Positions 12,598-24,710 of a stretch of DNA of 64,000 nt are shown here, piece after piece. This DNA is from Glossina fuscipes. Its lineage: Eukaryota > Arthropoda > Insecta > Diptera > Glossinidae. Where the stretch lies: assembly GCF_014805625.2 (NCBI RefSeq), contig NW_023998439.1, positions 712,846 to 776,845 on the forward strand, in the 5' to 3' direction. Numbering within the stretch: position 1 is the stretch's first letter; each line of letters begins with the position of its first letter. The notes under the pieces are model-generated. The model worked only from the letters and a program-made list of their open reading frames with translations, made no database searches and was not told the origin of the DNA. The translations under genes and the position numbers were made by a program.

Positions 12598-12870
12598 CCA
12601 CGGGGGTTAGGTTGGCCAGAGGTTCCCCGCTGCGGGGAATTTGCTGGCTGCAGTTTTCGCTGTAGCAGAATCCCCGTAGTGTGGGTCCTCTGCCTGACTG
12701 TTGGGACGGCCCTTAGAGAACTTGCCCTTGATCTGGAACTGCAGGGAGCCTCCCTGCTCCCTGTGGGGCATGAGTGACGTATTCTCACTCCGTGTGCCAG
12801 CGGGCGCCGCTGGGTTAAGCCTTACAGGCAGGCATCTGCGCAAAACCCCCTGAAACACTTCTGTCTAGCA
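12598..12870. other. GC-rich island of unknown origin
   Basis: A sharply bounded block of about 270 bp that is visibly GC-rich in an otherwise AT-rich window. It is open on the minus strand for 83 codons (12607-12858) and 65 codons (12591-12788), with a Pro/Arg/Ser-rich translation that I do not recognise. It could be a retrotransposon fragment, transferred DNA or an assembly artefact. See findings. Confidence 0.55.
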
Positions 12871-14289
12871 TATACGTCAAGTAACTAAAAATTTAATTAA
12901 TAATTTCTATTCATACACGGTAGGATGTAAAAATAGTCGTGGGTGGTCCAAATTTGATACAGTGACCTTTTTTATCTTAAATTTCTATTAAGGATTAATT
13001 TTCATGAAAATCAGTGTGCAACAAAGTGCCCAAGATACTTCAAGAAGGGTGTTAAAGTGTTTAAGCTATTAAAAAAAAAGGAAAAAGGAGAAAAGAAAAA
13101 ATTAATCAAAATCATTTATGAAGAAATTATTGAGTAATTCTCAAAGCCTAAGCCAAAGTATCTCTCGTTGAGCACATTTACTATGATGTACTATGTATGC
13201 ATTACGTACTATGTATAGATGTACTATGAGTACTGTCTGTTTCGTTCGCAAAAATTTGTTTCCCAATAAATCGCTCTATGGGAAATTGTGCCTGAATATG
13301 TCCATTTCCATGCGTGCAATTCCCAAAAGCTTCATCGACAAAACTATTTACGACGGACACATATTACGCACGCAAATAAGTTAATACAACTTGCTGGTCG
13401 AAGCCACAAATGTTAGTAATTTTCAGCAGTTACAGTTGGTAAGGTATTTAAAAAAACATTAAATGCTTGTTTTGAAAGTAGAACAAAGTAATTGTTAGAA
13501 TAAAAAAAAAAAACCTATAACCTATAATTAATACCTAAAGGAAATTGTAGTTACTTTGAAAATTATTAAATAGTGACAGAGTTACACCAAGTTGACTTTC
13601 GATGGATTTAAATGCAATGAAAAAGTTAGTTTATTAAGTGTGTTAACGGTATAAGGAGCGAGAACAGTTATAAGCACTGAACCAGTGAACAACGACAGGA
13701 GACCAGTGACCGATTTTTGTATTGTAAGCTTGTCGTTTAACTTGCAATTTATACTTAAACAATATATAACCGAGTGCCAACAACAACAACAACAACAACA
13801 ACAGCAGCAACAACGTGTACTTGTAGTTACATTAAGGAGAAGATGTTAAAACAAAAAAAAAAAAATAAAAAAATAAATAAATAAATAAATAAATAAAAAG
13901 AAATAATAATAATAATAACAACAAATACGCATGTTATCGGTTGTCCTACATATATATACAACAGGATGTACGAACCTATGAGTGCGTTTGTGGAAAATGA
14001 TGTAACCATTGTGTAAAACGAGCTGAAATAAAGTGTATGTATGTATGTATGTATGTATGTATGTTTGTATTTATGTATGCATATATGTCCATATAAGCTC
14101 GCTGGTCATATCCAAGTACATGCATGTACATCCTGTGTGCGTTCATTCATATCCGCTGTAATTTTCTTCTTTTTTTCTTTTTTTTTGTTGTTTTTATTTG
14201 ATAGACGCGCTATTGTGTATAGCATTTGTTTTTTTGTTTTTTTTTGTTTTTTCGTTTTTTTCACTTTACTTTTAACTCCCGGAACCTAT
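12871..14289. repeat. simple-repeat-rich DNA upstream of pickpocket gene
   Basis: Intergenic DNA with a dense run of microsatellites: (CAA)n at about 13782-13812, (AAAT)n at about 13873-13897, (AAT)n at about 13905-13918, and (TATG)n at 14036-14063. It probably includes the pickpocket promoter and leader. No gene seen. The 11285-12597 stretch before it is greatwall 3' UTR and featureless AT-rich DNA. Confidence 0.6.
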
Positions 14290-14893
14290 ATGGTGGATAT
14301 TAAAACCACTTCGTCTGCTGTATGGTGGATAAAGTATCCTCAACAACAAGCGGAACATACACAATCAAGGGCCATCAGGTTGTGCCAGGATATGACAGAT
14401 TTATTTTCCAATATATCCCTGCACGGCTACAACAAACTTTTCGACAGTGAATTGTTATTATATGAAAAGTAAGTAAAACAAAAACCTGCACATGAGTACA
14501 ACTAAATTACAACAATAACAACAACAACAAGAAGAAGTAGAGCATACTGTGTGTGTGTGTGTGTGTGTGGTTAGAACGCTACGCAACAGACTCTTTGCTG
14601 CGAATGAAGAGTAGTCGGTTTAATTTTTGTTTTTTGTTTTTGTTGTATTCTTGCATTTTGCAGATTAATTTGGTTATGCCTGCATATTACAACTTTTGTG
14701 GTAATGATAATAATTCTGTCATTCACTTGGGATTATTTTGTTGCTCAGTATTTTGCCATTAATTTGCATGATCCCCTATATCCAGTGGAGAAAATTGCAT
14801 TTCCGGCCATTTCCATATGTTCCAATAATCGCATTTCATATCAAGCCGCCGAAAATTACGCCATTGAACTGTAAGCTAAGTATTCCTATGTGT

Positions 14894-14924
<31 letters not shown>

Positions 14925-17900
14925 TCAATTTTTTTTTAATTTATTGTCGCTTAAATAAATAAGAAAAATACATTAGAACATATTATGAACATGTTCGCGA
15001 TAACCCAGCACACACTTTTTGTTCTATTCCAAGAATGTAAGAGTCACCTTTTAGTCTCCTTTTAATATTTTTATAATATGGATAGTTCCACGAGAGACGA
15101 GAGAAGGAATGACAATGAAAATATTTGTAAAAGCGAACGCAGCACTGGTGAGATGTGGAGGCGTATACTAGTGTCAACAACCAAACATGACTTTCTAATG
15201 TTAGCTAATAGAGTAACTTGACGGTCAATTTTATTAAGGTCTAGACAAAGAACTTTGTGTTCACACTGTGCCCTTTTTCTTATATGGCTCGATGAATCAT
15301 CTCTTTTTCGCCCGCTAAATATTCAAAAAGAAGAAGTAACTTATAAATGATGGAGGACTCGACTTAGCTTGGAAGGACGATCTTTAGATATGATTTGTTG
15401 CTCTTTAGTACTATTGCCAAGCTAAGATCCATTCGATGCATAGAAGATGCAAAGAAGTTGCATTACTTTTCTAAAACGCACCAACGAGGAGTATATTGAT
15501 TTTGCGAAATAGTTTTCTGGGGAGCAAGGAGCAAGGAGACTTTTTTGAACGCCATAAAGTATTTATATATTTGAGCAGCATACAGTTCTCAATCGATTTA
15601 AGCATGTCCGTCTGTCCCGTCTATGTAATGTCTATGATAACCATTCTCCTAACCGCAAATATGAAACTATTGATGTCATATTTTACAGAAAGCGAGAGAT
15701 TTTTGAGCAAAGCTAGGCAATGAGCGTAATCGCTTAAAGGACATGCCCACAATGCAATTTAAGTTGACCGCACCTTTTTTTTCAAAAATCGCAAAAGCAG
15801 GTCTTTTTTGCGTTATCCTATAGTAAGTACTCATAAAAATGTGTTGTCCATATGGGTGACCCTACTCAGTGTCGGAAGAAAAATGCGATTAGTATAAAAG
15901 AAAAATGTATGTATCAAGTGAGGACTTTACTTTTTGATCAAGATAAAGTTCTCCATCCAGCCTAGGAGTCACCTTACGTTCACGTAACGTTCACGTTTAG
16001 ACAGTGCAGCACAGCTTATATGAGAGCAAATGAAAAGAAAAAATGAACCGAGTCGAGGAAATCAATATATTATTATTATTCTTATTATTATTAATTTCGC
16101 CAGAGAAATAAATTCTAAGACTAAACTTTTCAAGCATTAGCATCTAAGGTTATAGGCTTTTATTAAAAAGTCTACCGCACTTGACACTCGAACCCAGGAC
16201 CATTAAGTTGCTAGTCGAGATTCATCGCCTTCGGCCACTCAGGCGGATAAATATATTATTTATGTCCTTCTAAAGGATTCAATAATTTTTGGATTATATG
16301 AACTCGTTCTAATCGTTCTATGTGAAGGGCTTTCGTCGGTATTTATGGAAAAAATTTTTTTTCTAAGCCTCTTATAAGTTTTCATTTGCTTTCATCATAC
16401 ATAGAGAGCTTAAAGCTAACAATTTTATTTGCTTGGTTGCAGTTCTCAAAAAGATGTTTATAATAACAGCAAGGAATACTTTATGGGACGTATTGCTCAC
16501 TTTAGTAGTTTATATTCGAAATATGGACGTATAAATAATATCGAGGAACTTTCCAATTTTCAAATGTTTTTGGATAACTACGGCATATGGGACAACGATA
16601 CATTTTACAATGTGCTGAGGACGATGCAGCTGCTAACACCGAAATGTGAAGAGTTTTTAGTAAAGTGCTGGTTGGATGGTAAAGAAATTGATTGCTTTCA
16701 TAAAAATCATTTTCAAACCGGTTTAACTGCCTATGGTCCGTGTTGTATATTCAACACAGCAAATGTGTAAGTATTGTTTCTTCAAACTGTTTGGATAAAT
16801 ATTTCAAAGAAATTATTATTATTATTATTATTATTATTATTTTTTTTTTTTTTCAAGCTATCGTCAGCGTTCACATGGTCAACGTTTTGGTCGATCTGAT
16901 GCCGGTTTAACTGTTATCTTAAATAGTTCTCAAGTCAACGATGTCGTATCCTTATTAAATATGGATGCCTATGTGGTTATTATACATAAAGCTAGTAATT
17001 TTCCCGATATTGCTTCCGGTGAAGCAATTGAAGTATTCCCGATGCATAATGAGGAGACATTTGTTGCGATTAAAGCGCGCGTCATGAATACCAGTGAAAA
17101 GTTGCGTATATTTTCTTCTGTTTATGTAAATAATTGAAATTTTGTTTTTTTTGTTTTTTTTTTCATGTTCATGAAAATGTTTTCATTTCGTCCTTTCTAT
17201 TGCTTGTGCTTATATATAGCGTAAATGTCTATTCAATGATGAAACACCGAAAAAGGATTTACTGTTACATCACAGTTACAGTTTTGCTAATTGTATAACC
17301 AGATGTCGTATACGGAGCATTAAAGCTTTGTGCAATTGTGTACCATTTTATACGCCTTTAGAATATTTCGGCAATAAAGACGGGGTGGTTTATTGTACTT
17401 TAAAACATGTCGCGTGTATGGATCGCTATAATTGTATGTATGCTATTTAATTATGCTTAGTTAATCTCTTAACTTACCCTCGAGTAAATTAATGAAAATT
17501 TTTAAATGTTAAAGTCAGTTAAGTCAAATCTTTTAATATCGCTTGATAATACCTCGAAACATCTTTGATTCTTTCTCTAATGGGAAATTTTTTAAAATGG
17601 ATTTAAGAAATTTCATACCCATTTTGTCTTCCGAGTATAATTACCAATATTTAAATTTGTCAATATTTTAGTATAGCACTACGTATCCGCTAGTGAGAGA
17701 AACGCAAAGGGGTGATTGTTATTAGATCAAGTACTTTGCAAGATCAAGTACAGGCAAGAGAATTCAACGTACACAATAGATGCGATGAAAAGGCTACCTT
17801 TCGTATCCGAAAGGAGAAGCCGATTGAGACCTAGCAACATTGGTAATATCGCCCATCCACAAATTTCCGATATTCGCGAGCAGGCGAACACTTTAAGGTC

Positions 17901-19901
17901 TTTAAAGGACGTGAAGTCCTTACTGACTCTCCTGATGATGATTGGATGAATATGCTTGTGCACAATTTCCTCAAAGTCGCAAAGATGGAAAAATAGAAAA
18001 TCGGAAGTGGGCAAATATTCGAATTCCACAGATCAAATTTAAAAATTCAATTATTACAACGGTCTACTTATATGCGTTTAATATGCTTACTAATTTGTAT
18101 TTTCGTACCAGTTGTCAACTGCTGCCAACGTGGACTAAGACATGGATTGAAAATTTTTTATATTTTTTTTTTTTTTCAAAAATCTTTTTTATTTAAACTT
18201 ATGTTAGGACTGTTTGGGGACTTGTGTCGTAGCGAAGAAGGCGCTGATTGAACGCACATTTTATATGAGATACGAATCAAGTCGTAGCCATTTGGATAGA
18301 TAATAAGTACCAGTTTTTAGTTAAACCCCTCCGAATTTGGCATGGACTCGCTTGGTCGCGATACACGGATTCCTTAATCAGACACAGAGTATATTTTGTG
18401 GGAACAGATTGCAAAATGTTACAAGAACGTATCCTCGAGATCCTGATGCAACATTAAGTTGGGTATTCCAACCGAAGTCGTTAGATTCTAGTGCAATGGA
18501 ATATGAGAAAAAATGGAATTAAGGTGGGGCTTCTTCTACAATTCCATTCGCTTTTCGCACATCGTTATGAACTAACTGCGCTTTTGCGAACTTCCTCAGT
18601 GCGGTGTCTGTTTACTAGGGCTCTCGAAGTTTATTGTCAATACTCCATTCACGTATTCTCTCTGTCACCCGGCAGAAGTCTTGTCTGCTTCAATGCTCGT
18701 CCAAGAAGAAGCTAGAATATCCATTAAATGAAGCTTTCAGTCGAATAATTCGCTCTTTTGACGTCAAAAAAGAAAAGAGAAGATGCATTTGCGGATTGCC
18801 ACGTGCACACATTATATTTTACGAAAAGTGTTGAAAAAGTTATCCTCCTATTCCCGGCTACTTGTCTTCGAATTTGTTAATATGTATATATACAGATTTT
18901 TTTTTTTTTTTGATAAACAGATCAAGAAAATTGTAAAAAATTATTAAAAATATTAGCATAAAAATCTTCTTAATCGAGGAGGAGAAGTTTTTGCTTGCAA
19001 AGGAAGAATTTGGCCCGCAAAGCTATTAATTGGACGATTCTGAATTTATATACGACTACTATTAAAATTCGTTACATTTATTTGCTTATATATATGCAAA
19101 TCGATGGTAATCATGCCATCGTATAAATATCTTTTTTTTTTTTTTTTGCTTTTTACCCGTTTCTTTATGCTCTTTATGCTATACATGTTTAGAATTTCTT
19201 ATTATTATTGAAATAATTTTCCAGTTAAATGGCGTAATGGCGTTCTTACACAAACTGTCACTAATGTGCCAGGTTTAGAAAGTGAGGCAGAAGAAGCTTT
19301 ATATTGTCCTCAGTGTATGCCGTCATGTAATGATATTCAATATCAAGTCTCAATGATGTCATTGCCAACGGATCGCTTTTGGTTACCAGAAAATTCACAG
19401 TAAGCTAACGAATAAATAATAATTTTAATTTTCCAACACATCTTTTACTTACTTACTTACTTACTTCCTTACTTATTAACATACATTTGTATCCTTCGTG
19501 TATTCTCTCGGCCATAAAAAGATATGATTATAATCTGGATATTAATGGTATGTCGGTGCTGCATGTTTATTTTGGTAAATCTACTGCTTTGTATTATAGA
19601 CGAGTTCTTCGAAATACTTGGGTGGAGGCATTTAGTAAGTTTGAATAATTCATTTATTATATTAATAATAATAAAATTTAATTATTATATTTAATTTTTT
19701 TTTTTTTTTTTTTTGTTTTCTGTTTTTTGTTTTATAGGTACCGTCGGCAATATACTCTCTATAGTTATGGGCGTTTCGTTGGTGGCAATCTTTGAATTAT
19801 CATTTTTTCTTATCAAATATTTAATTATTGCCTTTAAATTGTTTATTAAACAAAATCGTAAGCAAAATATTAATAAGGAAAAGTTATATATATATCCGTA
19901 A
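14290..19901 (+). CDS. Pickpocket-family DEG/ENaC sodium channel subunit, 8 exons
   Basis: Exons: 14290-14468, 14664-14870, 16443-16766, 16858-17125, 17220-17433, 19225-19399, 19522-19634, 19738-19901; 1644 nt, 547 residues, phases consistent throughout. Architecture is that of an amiloride-sensitive channel subunit: cytoplasmic N-terminus with the NxSxHG motif (NISLHG), first membrane helix in exon 2 (about residues 60-85), the post-helix motif FPAISIC, a large cysteine-rich extracellular loop (CITRCR, LCNCVPFYTP, CPQCMPSCND), and a second membrane helix in exon 8 with the GxS selectivity motif (G-V-S) followed by E. The third small residue of the usual GxSxxSxxE is Ala here. The donor of exon 4 could instead lie at 17120, six bases earlier; the site at 17126 is the better match. 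Insect pickpockets act in mechanosensation, pheromone, salt or water sensing; I cannot tell which paralog this is. A polyadenylation hexamer lies at 20072. Confidence 0.92.
16071..16262 (-). repeat. tRNA-derived SINE, copy 1 (most complete)
   Basis: Lies in intron 2 of the pickpocket gene. Read on the minus strand it begins with a tRNA-like head having a Pol III A box (TGGCCGAAGGCG, 16226-16237) and a B box (GGTTCGAGTGT, 16184-16194), followed by a non-tRNA body and a (TAA)n tail at about 16071-16095. Related copies at 31500-31645, 32505-32589 and 38885-39040 share the body sequence. Confidence 0.7.
17434..19224 (+). other. pickpocket intron 5 (1.8 kb)
   Basis: Largest intron of the channel gene. 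It contains open stretches at 17716-17949 and 18337-18522 (+) that are more complex than the surrounding AT-rich DNA but resemble no family I know; they may be remnants of an old insertion. Confidence 0.45.
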
Positions 19902-21747
19902 AACTATTTGAAAATGTCTAATTGAAATCCTAAGTAAAGATAAGGATACAAAGTTTGGTTTCGGTTTTAAGCTTATGTTTATCTATTTTTGCCAGATAGG
20001 GGTAATAAGTTTTGCAGAAAACGTTTATCGCAACAAAATGTTTGTTTTTCAACAAAAAAAAAAAAAAAATGAATAAATAAATAAATAAATAAAAATGAAA
20101 TACGACAATTGAGCAAAATTAAAAGTTTACTGAGAGTAAAAGTTATTTGGTTGTTATCGTATCAGTAGGTATCAGAAAGTAATGTTCACCCCAAAATTAT
20201 ATATCTTTTCTCGAAGGAGCATAGAACATAACCTAACTTAACTACAACTTATAGCAAATAGTGAATGGCTTAAGACTAAATAACAGCTACACAACCATAG
20301 TTCCCACTTTTCGTAAACCAGAAGCCGTTGCATGTTTATCAGGATATGATCCCGCGCGCAAGAACTTTCAATATCTCTACCAAATTTGCAATCGATAACA
20401 TCGTTTCACGAATCAAAGGACAGATGGACATGTTTAAATCGATTCAGTATTTGAGATCGATCAAGAATATATACACTTTTTTGGACCACTGAGGCTTCTC
20501 TCTGCGCGTTGCAAACGTTTTGACAAAATCCTCATACAATTCTCATACTTCGATGGTGGGTATGACCATAAACGAGCAAAATCACTATAGTGGGCCACGA
20601 ATTCTTCCCATTAAATACCTTGTATCACTTCGCTTAATACATTTACTGATGTAACGGCTTTTCGCAATAAGGCGTTGCACGGGAGATGGTTGAAACGGTG
20701 ATTGGATCGGAGCTCAATCTCAATAGCTTTCGATGTAGAGCCAATATCATTGTACCAAATTTTACCAAAAAAATATCTCAAAAATTGTGTTTGAAACGCA
20801 AGAGAAAAAGAAAAGAAAAGAAGAATTTTTGTAGAAACCCTTCACTGGTCGGTCATCTTTACTAGAGTAATGGGAGATTTTCATCAGAATGTTTGAAGGC
20901 AAAGTTAAAGTTTAATAAAAGTTCCATGGAATTTAATCGAAAGCTTTCAGACTTCGAAGATGGAAGAATTTCAGAGACACTTAGTGTTTAGTGTTTTCCG
21001 TAGTGCATTCCTATACTCCAAGTGGTTTAAGAACTTAGACGATAACATCCAAACATTAACCAGAATGCGTTGCAGTCGGAATTTCTCATCGAAATGCAAA
21101 AGCTATGTTAAGTTTGTTAAGTCTACGCAAGAAATCCCATTGTAGGATCCGGTGATCACGATATGAATTTTTTCGTAGTTTCCCTGAACGATTGAATAGT
21201 TTTTGCAGTGTGTCTAAAAAGTTTCTTATGTAAGGATCAGAGGAAAATCGACTGTAGACTTTCTGCTGCTTCCTTTGTTTAGAATGTCTCATGTTTATTG
21301 AGATCGGATATTGTCTGGTAAGAGGTGATGAAAAACTCTTCTCTTATAATATATCAAGGAAAATAACTATTGGATCAGATGCGAAACTCGAGCTTTCAAT
21401 GTCCATAATTAATACTTGAATGTGTCTTTTGTCTTACAAGGCCGCTGTACAAGAGTTTCGTCATGCATCTAATTAAGCGCTGGATATTCTTCCCGAATTG
21501 ATTATCACGGAAAAAGTTATCTTTTCAGAAGATCAAAACATTCGTATTTACCTCAATTAATAGAGTGCATATGGAAAACATATAGTAAAAATTTTCTTTT
21601 ATTCACTCTGTAATCACTGTAATTACGCACTGACAGACTTCATATTGCCACAATCAAATTGATAGAATTTTTGAAAAGAATATTCAAATAATTGACAAAA
21701 GGAAAATATAATAAAAAAAAAGAGAAAAAAAAGCGAAAAAAAAAAAC
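19902..21747. other. intergenic DNA between pickpocket and Poc1 genes
   Basis: Holds the pickpocket 3' end (AATAAA at 20072), a diverged copy of a dispersed repeat (about 20340-20575), and otherwise unremarkable AT-rich DNA. A long A/G-rich run (21665-21747) directly precedes the Poc1 ATG. Confidence 0.5.
20340..20575 (+). repeat. dispersed repeat family A, diverged copy
   Basis: Shares ordered blocks with copies at 42400-42700, 49395-49640, 51217-51775 and (minus strand) 58365-58515: CTACCAAATTTG, a GGACAGATGGACAT-like block, GATCAAGAATATAT, a block ending TTGCAAACGTTTTGAC, and a terminal GGTGGGTAT. Confidence 0.6.
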
Positions 21748-22752
21748 ATGAATTCCGAGGGAAATGGAGATCCTTATCTAGAAAGGTACTTTGTGGGTCA
21801 TACAAAACCGGTAACCCAAGTACGGTTCAGTCCGGACGACAGCACAATTGCTACCAGTTCGGCAGATTCTACTGTCGTTTTATGGGATATAAAGCAACCC
21901 ATCCGTTGTCTTTGCTTCACGGAACATGCGGACAGTGTGAACGGCATTAGCTGGTCTCCGAATTCGAATTTCATTGCCTCTTGTTCTCAAGACGGCATTG
22001 TTAACATTTGGGAGCCTAAAGAAAATTGTATTTGCCAACAATTTTTACTCAATGACCAACCCGTACGTTCGGTCGACTTTCATCCTATCGATCCTGCCAC
22101 TGTGGTAACGGCCTCGGACGATAAATCAGTGAAACTATGGCACGTCGATCAAAAAAAATGCATCACTTCTTTCGCTAGCTATGAAGGTTTGGTAAGCTCG
22201 GCTAAATTTAGTCCTAACGGTCAGTTGGTTGCATCTTGCGGCGATGATAAGTCATTGCGTATATTTGATATAAAATCGGGCGAATGCGTTTGGTGTCTGA
22301 CAGAAGAGCGCGGTATGGGGCGACAATTGGCTTGGCATCCAAACGGTAATATCGTGGCTGTGGCTTTAAGTTGCTGCCAGGTAAACGTATTCGATTTGGT
22401 TGCTCAAGAGCTCGTTCAGCTCTATCAAGTGCATAGCGAGCCCGTTAATGATTTGGCTTTTCATCCTAGCGGCAATTTTTTGCTTACTGGAAGTGATGAT
22501 GCAACAGTAAAAATTTTGGATTTGTTAAAGGGCAAGCCTATATACACGCTTACAGGTCACATTGGTGGAGTTACTGCAGTGGCTTTCAATAATGACGGTT
22601 CGCGTTTCGCTTCTGCTGGTTGCGATAGACAACTGATTGTTTGGAAAATTCAAACACCTTTTGATGTCATTATAAAGCAAGAGCAATCATCGGCCGAGCT
22701 TGATCTATCCGATTCTTATGACGAAGATGTCGGTTTTAAAGGCATTTTCTAA
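21748..22752 (+). CDS. Poc1: Poc1-like centriolar WD40 protein, intronless
   Basis: 334 codons in a single exon starting at ATG 21748 (context AACATG). Seven WD40 blades span about residues 14-305; blades end in VLWDI, NIWEP, KLWHV, RIFDI, NVFDL, KILDL and VWKI. Blades retain the GH...D spacing, e.g. VGHTKPVTQVRFSPD and TGHIGGVTAVAFNNDG. The order and wording closely match Poc1 (proteome of centriole 1), which stabilises the nine-triplet wall of centrioles and basal bodies. Odd point: Poc1 normally continues into a C-terminal coiled-coil/Poc1 region, whereas here only about 30 acidic residues follow the propeller (SSAELDLSDSYDED...). So it is either a shortened fly ortholog or an intronless duplicate. 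AATAAA at 22947 lies about 195 nt past the stop. Confidence 0.85.
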   Translation: MNSEGNGDPYLERYFVGHTKPVTQVRFSPDDSTIATSSADSTVVLWDIKQPIRCLCFTEHADSVNGISWSPNSNFIASCSQDGIVNIWEPKENCICQQFLLNDQPVRSVDFHPIDPATVVTASDDKSVKLWHVDQKKCITSFASYEGLVSSAKFSPNGQLVASCGDDKSLRIFDIKSGECVWCLTEERGMGRQLAWHPNGNIVAVALSCCQVNVFDLVAQELVQLYQVHSEPVNDLAFHPSGNFLLTGSDDATVKILDLLKGKPIYTLTGHIGGVTAVAFNNDGSRFASAGCDRQLIVWKIQTPFDVIIKQEQSSAELDLSDSYDEDVGFKGIF

Positions 22753-23482
22753 AGCTGATTAATGAGTGGATGTTTATAAAGATCACAATACAATATATGA
22801 AATACAACTAGATATTCAACGCCGAATTTGCCGCGCATCAGTTTTATTTCAACTTTCAATGCAATTGCTACGTAGGGTATCTTGATAATCGCTGCATTTC
22901 TATTTATATTTTTGTGTTGATCATCACATATATGTAGATGCAATGAAATAAAAAATTGCTTGAAAAAAACATCGAGAAGCATATGTGAAAACTAATTTTA
23001 ATAGATACAATAATTGTGGAGTAAAAAACATTAATATAATCGAAGCGCACTATCACTATGTATAGTATTTTGTCATTTGTCGTACGTCTGTAAATATCAC
23101 CACCAACGCATTAATGAGAATTTGCAATTCACTCGAAGAGGTGTACAGTTCTCTTCATTATAATTTTAGTTGCAATGACTTTGTAATTAAATTGATCAAA
23201 ATTTAAATATATTTACTTCTCATTTATGATATAACTAACTATATCGCGGCGTAATAGATTTACTTCTCGTATCTTTACATCCATTAGTTAATTAACTATA
23301 AATGTCAACGGCAGCAAGGAAATGAACTCTTAAAGGCGTAAGTTACCGAAAGATACCACGAAATGAGAAGATTAATATCACTCAGATTAAAAGTATGTAT
23401 ATATGTATATGTACGCATATACAAACATACAAATACCATCATAAAAACGTACTCATTTAGTACCTGCACGTAAATAAATAAA

Positions 23483-23527
<45 letters not shown>

Positions 23528-23788
23528 GTATATGTATAAATATATCCTAAAAAGGTTAACGGAAAATGAATATTCGTGAAATTATGTAAAATGTTGCATA
23601 ACATAAAATGTAATATTAAAAAAATGGAATTTTCGTAAATATCAAACGTGACTGTACGTAGTTCTTTGTACTTGTGCATAAGCTCGGAATTGCGAACATT
23701 TTTGATGCAAATTACGGCAAAATATTCTATCAAAAACTTACTGCAAATTAGAGAAACATTTGTTTATGTATGTAATACACTTAAAAAT

Positions 23789-23910
23789 GGTCTACTCATC
23801 TTAGAAAGGAACATAGGTATATTTTTAGCAAACTAGGGAAGCACTTAATATAACAAAATTTAGAAAGGGTCTACTCATTTTAGAAAGGAACGTGGGTATG
23901 CTTTTTTACG
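23789..23910 (+). repeat. short direct duplication, 79-bp period
   Basis: The segment beginning GGTCTACTCATCTTAGAAAG at 23789 is repeated with few changes from 23868. Copies are about 32-40 bp long. Confidence 0.75.
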
Positions 23911-24597
23911 CCTTAGATGACTAAAACAATCATATTTGCGTTTTCTTTTCAATATTTTCTCTATCAAGCGGACAGACACCTTTGTAAAAGTTGATTAAAG
24001 ATTCTCTTAGGAACGAAAAAGATTTGCTCAGGTTCAGCTAGTTGAAGGAATTTTTTCTGCATCATAGTGTCTTTGTTCTGGTGATCTATCTACTTCCACT
24101 CTTTCAAATCTTCTTTCCAATCATCTTGACATTTCTAAAAGTTTTAAAATTTTTTAAAGTTTATTCTCTTTTTCTTCTGGTCAAGTGGACGATCGGTTAA
24201 CGACAACTCGGAAGAAAAATAGCAAAAAGTGCACGAAGGAGAAACTATGACTTGCGCTATAAGGAACAATTCTCTACAGCCGGGGAAAATTCTTCAAAAT
24301 TGGTGAGGTGCTTTTTCCAAAAATATTTCTTTAATCTTCGGGCCCCTTAGGAGATTAACCATTATCAGATCTCTGCGGAACTGTTAGCTGTTATACAGAC
24401 CTGGGCAATGATGATACGATTAGTTGAAAGTTCGCCTTATAAGTTGTTTACGTTATTTATTCTGTACTTTATTAAGTAAATGGATGACTTTTATTATATT
24501 TCCATTCATTACACTTAACTTGTGGCTATTAAAGTTGCTAAGCAATATACGACGGAATCCGTTAATTAATCCTCCGTCTGTCTCGGTTAATGCTTTG

Positions 24598-24600
<3 letters not shown>

Positions 24601-24647
<47 letters not shown>

Positions 24648-24657
24648 NNNNNNNNNN

Positions 24658-24706
<49 letters not shown>
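24601..24706. repeat. (GA)n microsatellite interrupted by assembly gap
   Basis: About 47 bp of GA repeats on the left and 49 bp on the right of ten N bases (24648-24657). The gap is probably a collapsed or unsequenced repeat; the true length is unknown. Confidence 0.95.
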
Positions 24707-24710
<4 letters not shown>

